Origin: Siniperca chuatsi
Taxonomy: Eukaryota; Chordata; Actinopteri; Centrarchiformes; Sinipercidae
Direction of reading: 5' to 3'
Assembly: GCF_020085105.1 (NCBI RefSeq)
Contig: NC_058043.1
Location: 16,452,667 to 16,516,666 of the forward strand
DNA length: 64,000 bases
Both the position numbers and the translations under genes were made by a program. The notes below the pieces were generated by a model. That model made no database searches, was not told the DNA's origin, and saw nothing but the letters and a program-made list of their open reading frames with translations. Below, in pieces: positions 37,801-50,337 of this stretch; the stretch's first letter is position 1, and each line of letters opens with the position of its first letter.

Positions 37801-40800
37801 GAAGAGTCATAAAGTCAGTAAATCCATCTAAAGTTAGTTAACATTAGCTAACATTAACGTCCATAAGCTAGCGCTCACACCAGACCAAGTATGGCTGTAC
37901 AAGCAAAACCCTTGAGTGTATTGACTTCAGCATTTTATTACTTATTACTTTATTACATTGTTATTTTTATATTATAATAAATATATGGCTTTTGAATATG
38001 ATTCTTCTCAACATTTGATCTTCAGATTTCAGCTGTCAAAGTTTGCTTGAGCACACCAACAAGGAACACGTTTTGATTTTGTCCCACAAAACAATAACAA
38101 ATATCAGAAACTTTGACAAAATTACAAGGGCGACAATGCACTCACTGTGATGAATTATTATTTAAGTTCCTGATTCAATTAGAACAATTAGACTCACCCT
38201 CATTCAATGACAACTCAGTGATCATAATAGTCATCATTGGTCAGCAACCTGACAATCAAAAGACCTGCTGAGACATTAAGTTTGGTCACTTTAACACGCC
38301 CCTTTACCTGTCTGACTTTTCTGCAGCACATTCAGAGTTTTGTGAACCACACATGGATGTTGAGGTACGGCACTCCAGTGGATGATTCTACCAACCAGCT
38401 CATCTGGTCCTTCATTGTGGCTGTGTTAAGTCTTGGAGCCTGGGCCGGGGCTGTTCACAGCGGCAGCCTTCCTGTCACTTACGGCCGGTGAGAGACACAC
38501 AAACACACACATCATGGTTACATTATCTCAAGTTATATGTGTGAAAATCTGTGGGGATAGATAAGGTTGTTAACTAAAAGCAAACACTCAACAATTACTT
38601 GCTGACATCTCTGGTTTTCAAAACTCTCTGACCTGCCAATCATCTGTTTCTGGAGTTGAAGTCGGTTAGCAGACTGGGAGCAAAAAAATCCTTTAATGTT
38701 CACTTTTAATGCGACAATGATTCTTGTATGCAAGCATTTTCATATCTCCAGGCTGCATAGAAAAAAGGAAACATTTCTACTTGTTTCACAGAGCACAAAT
38801 ATATTAATCAGTGTGATTTGTTATTTGTTTGCTCTACAAGTAATTGAAACCAGGAAAGTAATTATCTACTGAATTTATCCATAAATAACTTGGTTAAGTT
38901 CAGGCATGTTCTCCAAGGTGAGACTAAAATCATACAGTACTGGCAAATATAGGAAATTTAAAGCAATAGTTTGGGAAACACACTTATTCGCTGTCTTGCT
39001 CAGCATTAGATAAGAGGATTGATTCCACTTTCATGTCTTCACGTTAAATATTAAGCTACAGCCAGGACATTAGCTTAGACTGGAAACAACTAGCCTGTCC
39101 AAAGGTAACAAAAATTGCCTACCAGCATCCGGCCAAGAAACAGTCTGGCAAATAACCCAACATGTCTTTTTTACATTTCGGTTTTTGTAGAAATTAGACA
39201 AAGATAATTAGTGAGCTTTACAGGTGCTAGTAGGCGGATTTTGTTAACTTCGGACAGAGCCAGGCTAGCTGTTTCCAGTCTTTATGCTAAGCTAAGCTAA
39301 ACGGCTACTGGTTGTAGCTTCATATTTAATGTATAGATATAAGAGAGGTGTTGATCTTCTCATCTAACTCTCGGCTAGAAAGTATATGTGTATTTCCCAA
39401 AATGTTGAACCAATGTTTTAAAAGAAGTAGATGTTGCTGGTACAACATAAAAGGTAAATTACAAAACTTAATGGAATGCGCTCATAAATTGATTATGTGC
39501 AACATTAGCAGTGCAAACAACTTTCCTTTAATCACATTTAATGAAATCTTTGGTGTTTCTTTTGATTTTGCAGGAAAAAAGCTCTGTTGTTCAACAACGC
39601 TGTGGCAATTGTCGCTGCTCTTCTCATGCTCTCCAGTCGCATGGCCATGTCTTTTGAGATGATCTTACTGGGAAGATTTCTCTATGGATATAATGTTGGT
39701 ATGTTCTGATGATGCGTTGTGTGTTACCTTTTGTTTTTTTTAGTTTTTGTTTCATCTTGTCTTTCTCCACAGGTCTTGGCGTGAGTGTACACCTCATGTA
39801 CCTCGGGGAGAGTTCTCCAAAGAAACTCAGAGGTTTCCTGACTCTCACATGCGCAAGCTTCATCGGATTTGGAAAAGTCATGGGTCAAATAATTGGTATC
39901 AAGTAAGAATTGACTGTAGTATAAATTCAGTAATATTTAGAAAAAATAAATGAGTCAAGACAAACTGGGCATAAAAAGAAAATCTTACTCACTTACTTAT
40001 TAAGGAGGCCAAGTTACGCTTCTTTTGCTGCAAACATTGCTTTGGCAGCTGTCCATGTAGTTCTTTCCTGTCGCAACTAAAGTACAAGACCTTGTAAAGC
40101 TCGTGTTACTATTTAGTCAGGATGAGCAGCACAAAGTGATTTTGCTGGATAATGTATTAAGCTATTTTAATGACTTATTCATATAGAGCTATTGTATCTC
40201 ACTTTTTCCTGCTACTTTACTGATTGTCTTTGTTTGACACTCTGTTTAGGGAGATGATGGGTACAGAAGAAATGTGGCCATATCTCTTAGCTGTTAGTGG
40301 TATTCCTGCCATCCTGCAGTTTGTGATGCTGTTTTTCTTCCCTGAGGCACCTCGATACCTTTACATTGACAAAGGAGACACTGAAGGCAGCAGAAAAGGT
40401 GAGTGGACACAGCAGAGTCTATATTTGCATATCACACTGGATTATAGAGTTTACAAAGACATTTTTGCAAGAAGTTGTAATGTCTGTCAGAGAGGAGACT
40501 TTGTTCTGAGGAAAGTTTGGTTAAACTTGAACTTGACATGACTTTTAAATCATTATCCCCAAATTATCACTGATAACATTTTTAATAGAGCTCTCATCCA
40601 CTACTTATCGCCTCATCCTAATAATAAAAAGTCTGATTCTCACACACATCTGGACCCATCCAGATGTAATTTTATATCAAACATATTGTATGTGATTTGA
40701 TCAAGGCAGATGAGATAAATCATGTTAAGGTTCAACCTGAAACAAGCTCAAGGATCCAAGTATTCAAGGAATGCCACGAGTGGTGGAATGTAACATTTAC

Positions 40801-43800
40801 ATGTACATTTTACTAGTACCGTACTTAAGTGTAAATTTGAGGTAATTGTATTTTACTTGAGTCTTTTCTTTTCATGACATGTTAAACTTCTACTCCACTA
40901 CATTTCAGAGAGATTTATTGTACTTTTTACTTTACATTTATCTGACAGCTTTGGTTACTAGTTTCAAATTAAGATTTTTACATACAAAACATATAAAGAG
41001 CTTATAAAATACAATATTTTGTTATAAGTTAAACTTATAAACCCAACAGTATATACAAGTACAGCTGAGACGATTAGTCGATTAATCAATTAGTAGGTAG
41101 ACAGAAAATTTAAAGCTCCTTGGTGGCAAGGCTTCGGGGGTGGATGAGATCCGTCCTGAGTATCTTAAGTCTCTGGATGTTGTGGGACTGTCTTGGCTGA
41201 CACGTCTCTGCAACATCGCGTGGCGGTCTGGGACAGTGCCTCTGGACTGGCAGACCGGGGTGGTGGTCCCTCTGTATAAGAAGGGGGACCGGAGGGTGTG
41301 TTCCAATCACAGAGGGATCACACTTCTCAGCCTCCCCGGTAAGGTCTATTCCAGGGTACTGGAGAGGAGAATTCGTCCGATAGTCGAACCTCGGATTCAG
41401 GAGGAGCAGAGTGGTTTTCGTCCCGGTCGTGGAACACTGGACCAGCTCTATACTCTCCATCGGGTGCTCGAGGGTTCATGGGAGTTTGCCCAACCAGTCC
41501 ACATGTGCTTTGTGGATCTGGAGAAGGCATTCGACCGTGTGCCCCGGGCGCTTTGTGGGGAGTGCTCTGGGAGTATGGGGTCCGGGGCCCTTTGCTAAGG
41601 GCTGTCCGGTCCCTGTATAACCGGAGCAGGAGCTGTGTTCGCATTGCCGGCAGTAAGTCAGACCTGTTCCCGGTGCATGTTGGACTCCGCCAGGGCTGCC
41701 CTTTGTCACCGGTTCTGTTCATAATTTATATGGACAGAATTTCTAGGCGCAGTCAGGGGCCGGAGGGTGTCCGGTTTGGGAACCACAGGATCTCATCTCT
41801 GCTGTTTGCAGATGATGTCGTTCTGATGGCTTCTTCAAACCGGGACCTGCAGCATGCACTGGGACGGTTTGCAGCCGAGTGCGAAGCAGCTGGGATGAGA
41901 ATCAGCTCTTCCAAATCTGAGGCCATGGTTCTTGACCGGAAAAAGGTGGTTTGCTCTCTTCGCGTGGGTGGGGAGTCCTTGCCTCAAGTGGAGGAGTTTA
42001 AGTATCTCGGGGTCTTGTTCACGAGTGAGGGACGGATGGAGCGTGAGATTGACAGGCGGATCGGTGCAGCGTCTGCAGTGATGCGGGCGCTGTATCGGAC
42101 CGTTGTGGTAAAGAAGGAGCTGAGTCGAAAGACAAAGCTCTCGATTTACGGTCAATCCACGCTCCTGCCCTCACCTATGGTCATGAGCTTTGGGTAGTGA
42201 CCGAAAGGACAAGATCGCGGATACAAGCGGCCGAAATGGGCTTCCTCCGCCGAGTGGCTGGGCGCTCCCTTAGAGATAGGGTGAGGAGCTCAGTCACACG
42301 GGGAGCTCGGAGTAGAGCCGCTGTTCCTCCACGTCGAGAGGAGCCAGCTGAGGTGGCTAGGGCATCTGATCCGGATGCCTCCTGGACGCCTCCCTCGGGA
42401 GGTGTTCTGGGCACGTCCCACCGGGAGGCGGCCCCGGGGAAGACCCAGGACACGCTGGAGGGACTATGTCTCTCGGCTGGCCTGGGAACGCCTCGGGATC
42501 CCCCCGGAGGAGCTGGAGGAAGTGTCTGGGGCGAAGGAAGTCTGGGAGTCCCTGCTTAGACTGCTGCCCCCGCGACCCGGCCCCGGATAAGCGGAAGAAG
42601 ATGGATGGATGGATGGATGGACAGAAAATTTATTTGCAACTATTTTGATAATCGTTTGTCATTTTTCATGTAAAAACATTTCATGGTTCCAGCTTCACAA
42701 ATGTGATTATTTGCTGCTTTTCCTTTTAATTATTTTAATCATTTAAATTTATTGTTAATAATTTTGAAGTTTGACTTTTGGTTGGACAAAACAAAGCATT
42801 GTGAAGGTGTCACATTGCACTATTTTCAGAATTTTTACAAACCAAACAATCAATCGATTAATGGAGAAAATTGTCAGCAGATTAATCCATAATGAAAAAA
42901 TAATTAATTTGTTTCAGTCCTTTACAAAATAATAAAACATTTTCCTAATTATACATACGTACTTTTACTTAGTTAACATTTTCAAAGCAGAACTTTTACT
43001 TGTAACAGAGTATTTTTACAATGTGGTATTAGAACTTTTACTTAAGTAAAGGATCTGAATACTTCCTTTACCACTGAAAGCTACCAGGCATTGACAAATA
43101 ATGAAAAACTTGCTCTCTGCGAACATATATACAATGTACACTGGATACATTCATACCAAAACATACAGTAAAGTACAGTATACATATGAAAACACCAAAT
43201 AACAACGTAAACAAAGCATGTATAAAATAAATTGTAATGAATAAGTAGAACAAAAGGACAGTAGGTTAGTTGCTAGTTGCCCCTTTACCCTGCAGACTGT
43301 TGACATGTCTTGTTCCCTGGAGACAGAAGCTGTTTTTAAAATGAGTGGTTTGTGCGTGCGTTCGGATTTATCATGTCTCTGTAACTTGTGCATGTATGTG
43401 TGTGAAAGCCTTGCAGTGGCTGTGGCAGGAGGACGACGACTTGAAGCTGGAGCTGGACGACATGCAGAAAGAGAGGGAGCGCACACAGGGAGAGAAGGCC
43501 AAGACTGTGAAGGATGTACTCAGTTCTCGCTGTGTGAGATGGCAGCTACTGACTCTGATCATCCCCTGTGCTGGCATTCAGTTCTGCGGCATCAATGCTG
43601 TACGTTCATTTCAGCTTTCCCCTTCATAACACAAATATACACATTATTAGCAGCTGAGTGCTGTTTCACACAACATTTTCTCCTTCATCCAGTTTAATGG
43701 CCTCTTACATTTCATTCTCTCGTCCAGCTGAATTTCTACGCCTTTGACATCTTCCGTGAGTCAGGAGTGCCAGAGGACCAGATGCATTACTTGGCCATTG

Positions 43801-45278
43801 GTATCGGAGCAACAGAGCTCATCACTGTGACACTGTGTGTAAGTATCTCATCAAAGTAGCATGAAACTGAATCCCTGACGCCTGAAATGGATGGGAAAGC
43901 GAGGGTGGGTCGAGAAAACTGAGACAAACTGGACAGGATGGGTTGACCACGTATAAGTAGGCTTGACAGGTGATTAGAGCCGTGGCCCTGCTCCTGAACC
44001 TAAGCTAACTAGTTAAATCAATCTCTTTAAGAAGAAAATCAAAGTAGAGAGTCACAGAAAAGACCGGGAGGGAGGAAAATGTCACTAAGCCCCACATTGA
44101 GTTTTCTTTTATTAGATAAAAAGTAGAATATATCGTAAAATGAATAACTTCATTTGTCCCCAAAGGACAATTGGTTGCGCAGCAGTGAAACAGAAACACA
44201 AAGCACATAAACATGTGATACAAATACATAACAGAAATGGGTACAAATGGAAAATAATGCTAAAATTAGGAAAATATGGACACCTTTAATATCTATATCT
44301 ATCTATATATCTATATCTATATATATATATATATATTGGACTGATTAATAATGCCCCTTATGGGCTTATTTTTAAAATCTTGTGAATGAGCTGTGTATGA
44401 GTAATTTATTTGTTTTATTTATAAATGTAGACATTTTAAATTCTTATTATTGCAAAATTTACCAAAAAAAATTAAAAAAAGGAAAAGAATATGTAAACTT
44501 TATTTGACATGTCTGCTGTGTCTCAGTCTTTCTTGATAGATCGTGCCGGCAGAAAGAAGCTGATGGGTTATGGCTATCTATTGATGGGCGTCACCATGTC
44601 TGTACTTACTGTCATGCTGTCCATCAAGGTAAACAGTGCACCTTTCTCTACCCTGTGTTGTTGAAGATAAATATTTCTCTTTTCATGCAGGACCTGAATT
44701 CATGGATCCCGTATGTGAACATCACCCTCATCTTTTGTGTCATCTGCATTTATGGACTTGGACCGTGTGAGTTTTCTGTGACTTGTTCACCTCACAAGTG
44801 AAACATTTCACTGATATTTTTGTTTAATTTTTGTTTTTAATCTTCTTTCAGCTGGAGTGTCTATGGCTCTTCCTGCCGACCTCTTCCTACAAGCCTGGCG
44901 TCCTTCTGCTTATGTGATCAGTGGGACTATCAGCTGGCTGGGCATGTTCCTTGTGGGAATGTTATTCGGTTACATTGTGGTGAGATACCTGCTGTGTATC
45001 ATGTGTTACTTCAAATAATCCATATACATTATATCTCTATCAGCTCCTTTATTTAACACAATCTGTTATGTGTATCCATACAGGATGGACTCGGGCAGTT
45101 CTGCTTCCTGATTTTCGTGGCTTACTCCATTTTCAGTGCAGCATTTATGATATATTTTGTCCCAGAGACCAAAGGAAAGACAATGGTAGAGATTATGGAG
45201 GACTTCAACAAACTAAATTACAAGAACAGGGGTGATGACATTGAAAAGACTGACATTGACCTTGCAACTAAATTTTAA
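34840..45278 (+). CDS. slc2a11-like: SLC2A11-like class II facilitative sugar transporter, second tandem copy
   Basis: Twelve coding exons: 34840-34860, 36997-37095, 38327-38487, 39574-39698, 39773-39902, 40250-40398, 43409-43599, 43728-43838, 44527-44628, 44691-44766, 44852-44979, 45084-45278. They give 495 residues. Eight exon lengths equal those of the upstream copy (99, 161, 125, 130, 149, 111, 102, 128), so the genes arose by tandem duplication. Motifs: FQYGIQVSVIASP (helix 1), sequon NHT in outer loop 1, YGRKK, YNVGLGVSVHLMYLGESSP, FFFPEAPRYLYI, IQFCGINALNFYA (helix 7), DRAGRKK, GPSGVSMALPADLF, VPETKGKT. Helix 7 keeps the GINA pattern of GLUT5-like proteins where the upstream copy has GNDS, hinting at a different substrate preference. 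The inner loop is acidic (QEDDDLKLELDD). AATAAA lies at 45472-45477. Intron 6 carries the nested transposons. Confidence 0.9.
35270..35625. repeat. MITE-like fragment, CAGTGGTGGAA family (copy 5), decayed
   Basis: Recognised by ACTCCATTACAAGGAAAAGT, TTGTAGTTGGTCAAAGTGGA and AAATGTAGTGGAGTAAAAAA, which line up in order with copy 2. The ends are lost. It lies in intron 1 of the second transporter gene. Confidence 0.55.
38955..39425. repeat. Palindromic MITE-like element (copy B)
   Basis: Begins TTTAAAGCAATAGTTTGGG, shares CACTTATTCGCT, GCCAGGCTAGCTGTTTCC and TTATGCTAAGCTAAGCTAA with the family, and ends near CCAAAATGTTGAACCAATG. It lies in intron 3 of the second transporter gene. Relative of 29035-29560. 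Confidence 0.7.
41113..42619 (+). mobile_element. 5'-truncated non-LTR retrotransposon (RTE/Rex3-like)
   Basis: The insert is flanked by the 13 bp direct duplication GACAGAAAATTTA at 41100-41112 and 42620-42632. It starts in mid reverse transcriptase, so the 5' end is lost, as is usual for target-primed insertion. It finishes with a short tail of tandem GATG units rather than poly-A. A GATG-repeat tail is what I recall for fish Rex3 elements of the RTE clade. That assignment is from memory, not a search. Confidence 0.85.
41125..42590 (+). pseudogene. Reverse transcriptase domain and C-terminal region of the LINE, disrupted
   Basis: Conserved RT blocks are readable in order: YKKGDRRVCSNHRGITLLS, QSGFRPGRGTLDQL, VDLEKAFDRVPR, GLRQGCPLSPVLF and the catalytic LLFADDVVLM, then EFKYLGVLFTSEG. 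The C-terminal part ends RTRWRDYVSRLAWERLG...LLPPRPGPG and a stop near 42588. Frame changes are needed near 41550 and near 42170, and the endonuclease and early RT are missing, so the copy is dead. Confidence 0.85.
44290..44337 (+). repeat. (TA)n/(TATC)n microsatellite
   Basis: Mixed TATC and TA repeats in intron 8 of the second transporter gene. Confidence 0.85.
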
Positions 45279-45939
45279 CAGTATTTTTTTTATCTAAAAC
45301 TGTATTTCAAGAAACAACTGTGTCATTAATTCTGTGCCATTAAACACAAATATAAATGTATTTATTACCTTATAGCATAACCATCTAAAAGATTATTAGA
45401 AATGCTGAAAGATCACTTACACAGAGTACTGACATTAAAAACGTGGAGTCTGTAAATATATTAACATGGAAAATAAAACATTTGTATTTGCATCTGAATA
45501 CTGCCTCTGGTTTTGTAGTTACTTACCTAAAATGGGGCAAATAAACTGACTAATTACCTTTTTGTTCTAGTTGTTTACTTTAATCTGTGTTCTCCTGCCT
45601 TCTTAGGTGGGCAGTTACAGTTCTAGGTTTACAATCCAGTTATATCCAATCCAGGATATAATATTCTGATTGACTGTAGGTTGACATGTTGGTAAAAAAT
45701 ATTTGGAATTTGGTTACAGGAAGAAAATTATGTGCTTGGTTAAGTAACCTTACATAGGCCATTGGAAGGCATGGCTTTACACTGCTGCTCTTCCCTTCAG
45801 CAGTCTTAAAAACATATGAACCTTTGTGCAGTCGATATGCTGCTGGGGAACCTGATGTGTTTGTGACTTAAATTTCGATAGTAGTACTCATTTGGCAGCA
45901 GAATGACCCACTCAGTGTGACTTTATATTATTGGATTTT

Positions 45940-46045
45940 TATTACATATGCATTACTGTGTAAGCAGCATTTTATGTTGTAGCTGGTCAAAATTAAGATC
46001 ATTTTCTTGAGGAAATGTACTTAATTACTTTCCACCATTGCACAC
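45940..46045. repeat. MITE-like fragment, CAGTGGTGGAA family (copy 7)
   Basis: Contains GTGTAAGCAGCATTTTATG, TTGTAGCTGGTCAAAATTAA and the terminal TTACTTTCCACCATTG, the family's right end. Confidence 0.6.
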
Positions 46046-46762
46046 AAGGGATACAAGGTTTTTAAATGCTGTCCTCTACTAACAATTTCTGATTAATTGG
46101 AAACTTTAAATTGCATGTAGGTGTGAATGTGTTAGTTTGCTGGTATACAATATGGTATAGATGGATTCAGGGCTGGACTAGACTATTTTTTCTGTTTACT
46201 GTTTATGCTAGCAACATTTCTTTTAGTTTTATTACTACACACAACTGCTTCAAAAAACATCAAAACTAGTTAAAAACCTGTAGCCTTACATAATTAAGGC
46301 GAGGGGGTGTGGCTGACGGTCTACAGTTTTGAGTGACTGTAGCTGCCCGTGTTTTTCAATTTGATTTACCCGGTTATAACACCGGCCTGACACTCTGTGG
46401 TCACAAGTACTTCTCCCTACTAAAGCGGAGTTGGGCGGGGTCAGAGGTGGGTGGAGTCAGATGTGAATCGCAGCAACTTCCCCTACAGGTTTAATTCATA
46501 CATGAATTTAAAGTTAGAGTTTTACACAATTAATGACTCATACTATATTTAATTACTTTGAATAGTAGCTGACAGACTTGCTAGTGTTTAACAAATTTCA
46601 GATAAGCTTCCCAGACAACAGGGAAGCATAGCGCCCCCTACTGGAGATGTACACCTGGCCCCGCCCCCCTCCAATGTCCGGGCCGGGATGGATCGATTGA
46701 TTGTTTCATTGTCTACCAGTAATAATTACAAGAGAAAAGTTAGGAGCTTTTTCCAATTGCAT

Positions 46763-46768
46763 TTTATT
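46763..46768 (-). terminator. Poly(A) signal candidate for patz1
   Basis: AATAAA on the reverse strand, 3.6 kb after the patz1 stop. Nearer hexamers could end shorter transcripts. Confidence 0.35.
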
Positions 46769-47584
46769 TGACGCTCATCTCTGTATCAACAAGAGAGATG
46801 AGACTCAATAACAGAGTACAAAAACAAATATCTATAGAAAAGTATGCTTATATTGAAATATGTCCAAAGACATTATAACAAAACATGTAGCTCACATGTT
46901 TTAAGAGCAATCTTGTTGAGTACGATGATAAAATACCAAGTTAACGTATTGTACATTTTCTGTGTGTGTTTTTATACAAAAGTGTCAATGCAAGTCACTC
47001 TGTACAATTCTTAACCTTTAGAAAAGAGGACCTTTTTTAATCCACTGCTGTGCACAATCAGTATTTGGAAGGCACTTTGCAACAGACCAAAAGCAGAAAG
47101 CAAAACATTTAGGCCCAAATAATCCTTGAAAACATCTTTTACACTTGAGTACCAACGTGAGTGAAAACAAATCATAAATCCCAGTGAAGAAAAACACTCA
47201 AACATGATTTAATTACAGCATCTTCCACTTGTTTTCAAATAATTGATAACAAAACAACCCTTATTACCTTTTCAGGAGTAAATACTAGTGCAGAGGGGAT
47301 CAAAAAAGGACCAAAAAAAAAACCTTGGTCAAAGACATGAATCGCGCAGCTGGCAGTGTGAACGCTACCAGAGCAGAGTGACAGTACGGTGAACAGTGAA
47401 ACTAATACTGCTACCAACCAGTGATCGACATTCAGTCCCTAGCTCAGCTCGCATGTCAGAACATGCAGTTTACACTCTCAATCAAATGGCCATAACTTAA
47501 CACCCTCCACATGATAGACAAGAAAGAAAGCTCTATATATGTACAGGACCACCACTGACAAACACTGATCATATTGGTTGGTTC

Positions 47585-47589
47585 ATATA

Positions 47590-47620
<31 letters not shown>

Positions 47621-47626
47621 TTTTAT
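47585..47626. repeat. (TA)n microsatellite
   Basis: Tandem TA units with a few T runs, in the presumed patz1 3' UTR. Confidence 0.85.
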
Positions 47627-50337
47627 AGAATGTGTATATGAATGGTATATACACTTGTTACAATCACAACATAACCATAAATAATATAGGAATGTACTGA
47701 ATTTAACAGACTACTCACAAATAATAATTAAACAGAAAGCAGAAAACACAGAAAAAAACAGACACACTTTTTTTTTTTTTTTTTTTTACAGAGCCATCAC
47801 CACACACACACACTGCTAAGCCCCTTCACTGTTGGATGGGTTTGATTTGCATCATGATACAACACAAGAAAAAACACTGACCTATGAGAAAGACGTTAAT
47901 CAACTGATGTGTGAGTCGTATGAGAGGTCAGTAAGATACAAGATTTTATTTTGGGTGCTTATTATTTTAGCGTAGATCTCTTCTCACAAATGTCAGCAGC
48001 GTTTTGACGCCAATTTTCTGTAACTCCTGACTGACTATAGTGATTGCTTATTTTGAATCTCAATATAAAACAAACTCAAAAGGGTCTACATTTGGATTTT
48101 TGACTGTTTTAACCAAATTAAACTTTACTTACAGGGAATTGATCTTCACACAGTTTCTTCTAACCAATAACATCCTGTTGGGTTTTTTTAAGATGTAAAA
48201 CCAATTCAGCATCATAGAAACATTTTCATTACAGTGGAAGTGGAGCGAGATTTCAAATGAAACAAAGCAAAGCAGAAAGGTGGATGTGAGGTTCCCATTG
48301 TGTATTGATTTGAGGAACCATTTGTTTTCATCACAGTAACGTCTTGTATTCAACAATTAAACACATGTTCACTGTAAGACACCCAGATGGATAGCTTGTG
48401 CCTTAACCTAGCGACCATTAGTGCAAACACAAGACATGTCATCTACTAATGGCACAAGCAAATCTGACGGGAGGTGGGTGAGCAATACAAGAAGTGCAGG
48501 TGATGAAGAGGAAGAAACACTGGAGTAATAAAGTTACTTGACTCTGAAAGTTGCATTACGTTTGGTCAGTCTGGGGGCTGATGGAACAGGGTGCGACTCC
48601 CTCTTCTAACCCCCTAGCTGTTGCACAACACACACATGACCACACATCTCCATTAAACATCATTTAGAGTGAAAAATGCTCAAAATGAGCATATCACAAG
48701 ATTTTCGTTTGACAATAAAAAAAACTGTACATAAAACAGAGGGCATGAATAAGTTAATAAAATATAATCTACAATTCTCAAAATATATACTGAAAATATA
48801 CCTGACCTTGGTCCCTGTTTTAATGTACACGACTGATTTAATACCTAATAAACAAGGATTGGAAACCTTGTGATTGTAGGGGGGATACAAAAACCATTCC
48901 TACCAAGCTCAAGGCATGTTTCAAGACAAATTGTACAGGTAATTAAAAAAAAAAATCATCCTGGGAAAATTCATTGTCAAAAAGGTATTCCTGTACACAG
49001 TATCAATCATAATAATAATGGCTTTCCTCTCTTTACTTCTTCAATTTTTCGTATGAAAATTTCATTGTACAAATCATCAAATTAAAAAATGATAAACGGC
49101 TTTTCACATCCAAATGAGCTGCCAGTAGATTGGCTTCATTTAGAGCACATCCCTCAAGCCATCACATCGATGTACCAAACACTTCTCTCTGGTTAAGATT
49201 CACTACTGCTCAGGTTAAAGGTAAATCATAACACTCCTCAAAGGCTTTGTTCAAATAATGAAAAAAAAAAAAAAAGGTAGTTCTACCCACAGGACTATAA
49301 GCGTTTTTAAAAGACCTGGATCTGAAAAACATAAGCTAAACATCAGAAAGCCGTGGTGCTATTAAATAGTTTTTTTGACTGACATTCTGTAGGCATTTCT
49401 AATTTAAATGACAGGAGGAGTGGCTGGCTTTCATTTGTGAATTTGCTCTGACTTTTTATTCTTTAAATCTAATGAAGTTAGCGCAAGAATGAACTCTGCT
49501 ATGATATACAAAGCTCTATGGTGTTATTTTCTTCTGTGAGGTAGCTTATTTATTTTAGCTGAAATTATATTTTTATGGCACTTTTATGATGCCAGATGAG
49601 CTTTGTGTGGATGCTGTAACAATTAAAAGTTTTATCAATACGTTTTAAAAGTTCTTCCTAACTGTAATCCTGTCAAAAGTTATTCATTAAGGTCATTGAC
49701 AGCTTTCAGTGGCCAGCAAACTGACGCGTTCTGTATGAAGCCAAAGAAAATTTCTCGTAATAAATCTGTCATGACGTGCCGTGGGCCTGTTAGGAATGTT
49801 TCTTGGAATAATTAAAAAGATTCAAAGAAAACCTGCTATCAAAACTGAGGCCAATTTAAATCCCTGTTTTTAAAGAAAAACAAAATCCTTCTTGAAAGAC
49901 GCAGAGAACAACATAAATACAGAATTCACAAACAGACAATAAGTAATTACTTGTTTTAAGGTTGCAGTAAATAATTCATCTCATGTCAAGAAACATTTGT
50001 GCAGCCAAGAAAGCTCAATAACACACAAGCCAAAAACAAATGAAAGCATACCAAACAGAACTTCAACAGATCCACATCAAATAAAAGGAAAACCTTCATG
50101 TCGTTTCTTTATAAAGAAAATTTAAACACCGTACACGCACTTATCATACTCTGAAAAAGTAGAAAAAGTAGGAATCGTATGGCAGTCTGTGACAAAAATT
50201 TCAGATACACATTAAGCAATGTAACAAACAGAAAAAGTAGTCTTGAGGCAAAGTTATTCCCAAATACAGAGCATCTTCTGTGGGCAACCCGGCATTGTCC
50301 TAAGAATGAGAGGCTTTGCAAAACTTTAGCAAATTTG

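Larger units (their letters stand above)
41060..42924. repeat. AT-rich ATTAATCGATTA-type repeat, split by a LINE
   Basis: The left piece (about 41060-41112) reads GACGATTAGTCGATTAATCA. The right piece resumes TTTGCAACTATTTTGATAAT and runs through CAATCAATCGATTAATGGAG to GTTTCAGTCCTTT. This resembles a common teleost non-coding element whose ends read as inverted GATTAATC-type blocks. Confidence 0.6.
40777..43076. repeat. MITE-like element, CAGTGGTGGAA family (copy 6), split by nested insertions
   Basis: The left part starts GAGTGGTGGAATGTAAC and the right part ends CTTCCTTTACCACTG. Between them lies an AT-rich element (41060-42924), itself split by a LINE (41113-42619). It lies in intron 6 of the second transporter gene. 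Confidence 0.65.
45279..50337. other. Convergent 3' regions of the second transporter and patz1
   Basis: No gene seen. The first 200 bp is transporter 3' UTR (AATAAA at 45472-45477). A MITE fragment lies at about 45940-46045. A GC-richer stretch at about 46300-46690 (GGGGGTGTGGCTGAC, GGGCGGGGTC) looks like repeat debris. From about 46740 to 50337 the sequence is probably patz1 3' UTR on the reverse strand: a reverse AATAAA sits at 46763-46768. A (TA)n tract lies at 47585-47626. Confidence 0.45.

Noticed and set aside
46300-46690. GC-rich block as a promoter or small gene
   Set aside because: Looks like repeat debris (GGGCGGGGTCAGAGGTGGG and similar) without frame or splice signals; not strong enough to name.
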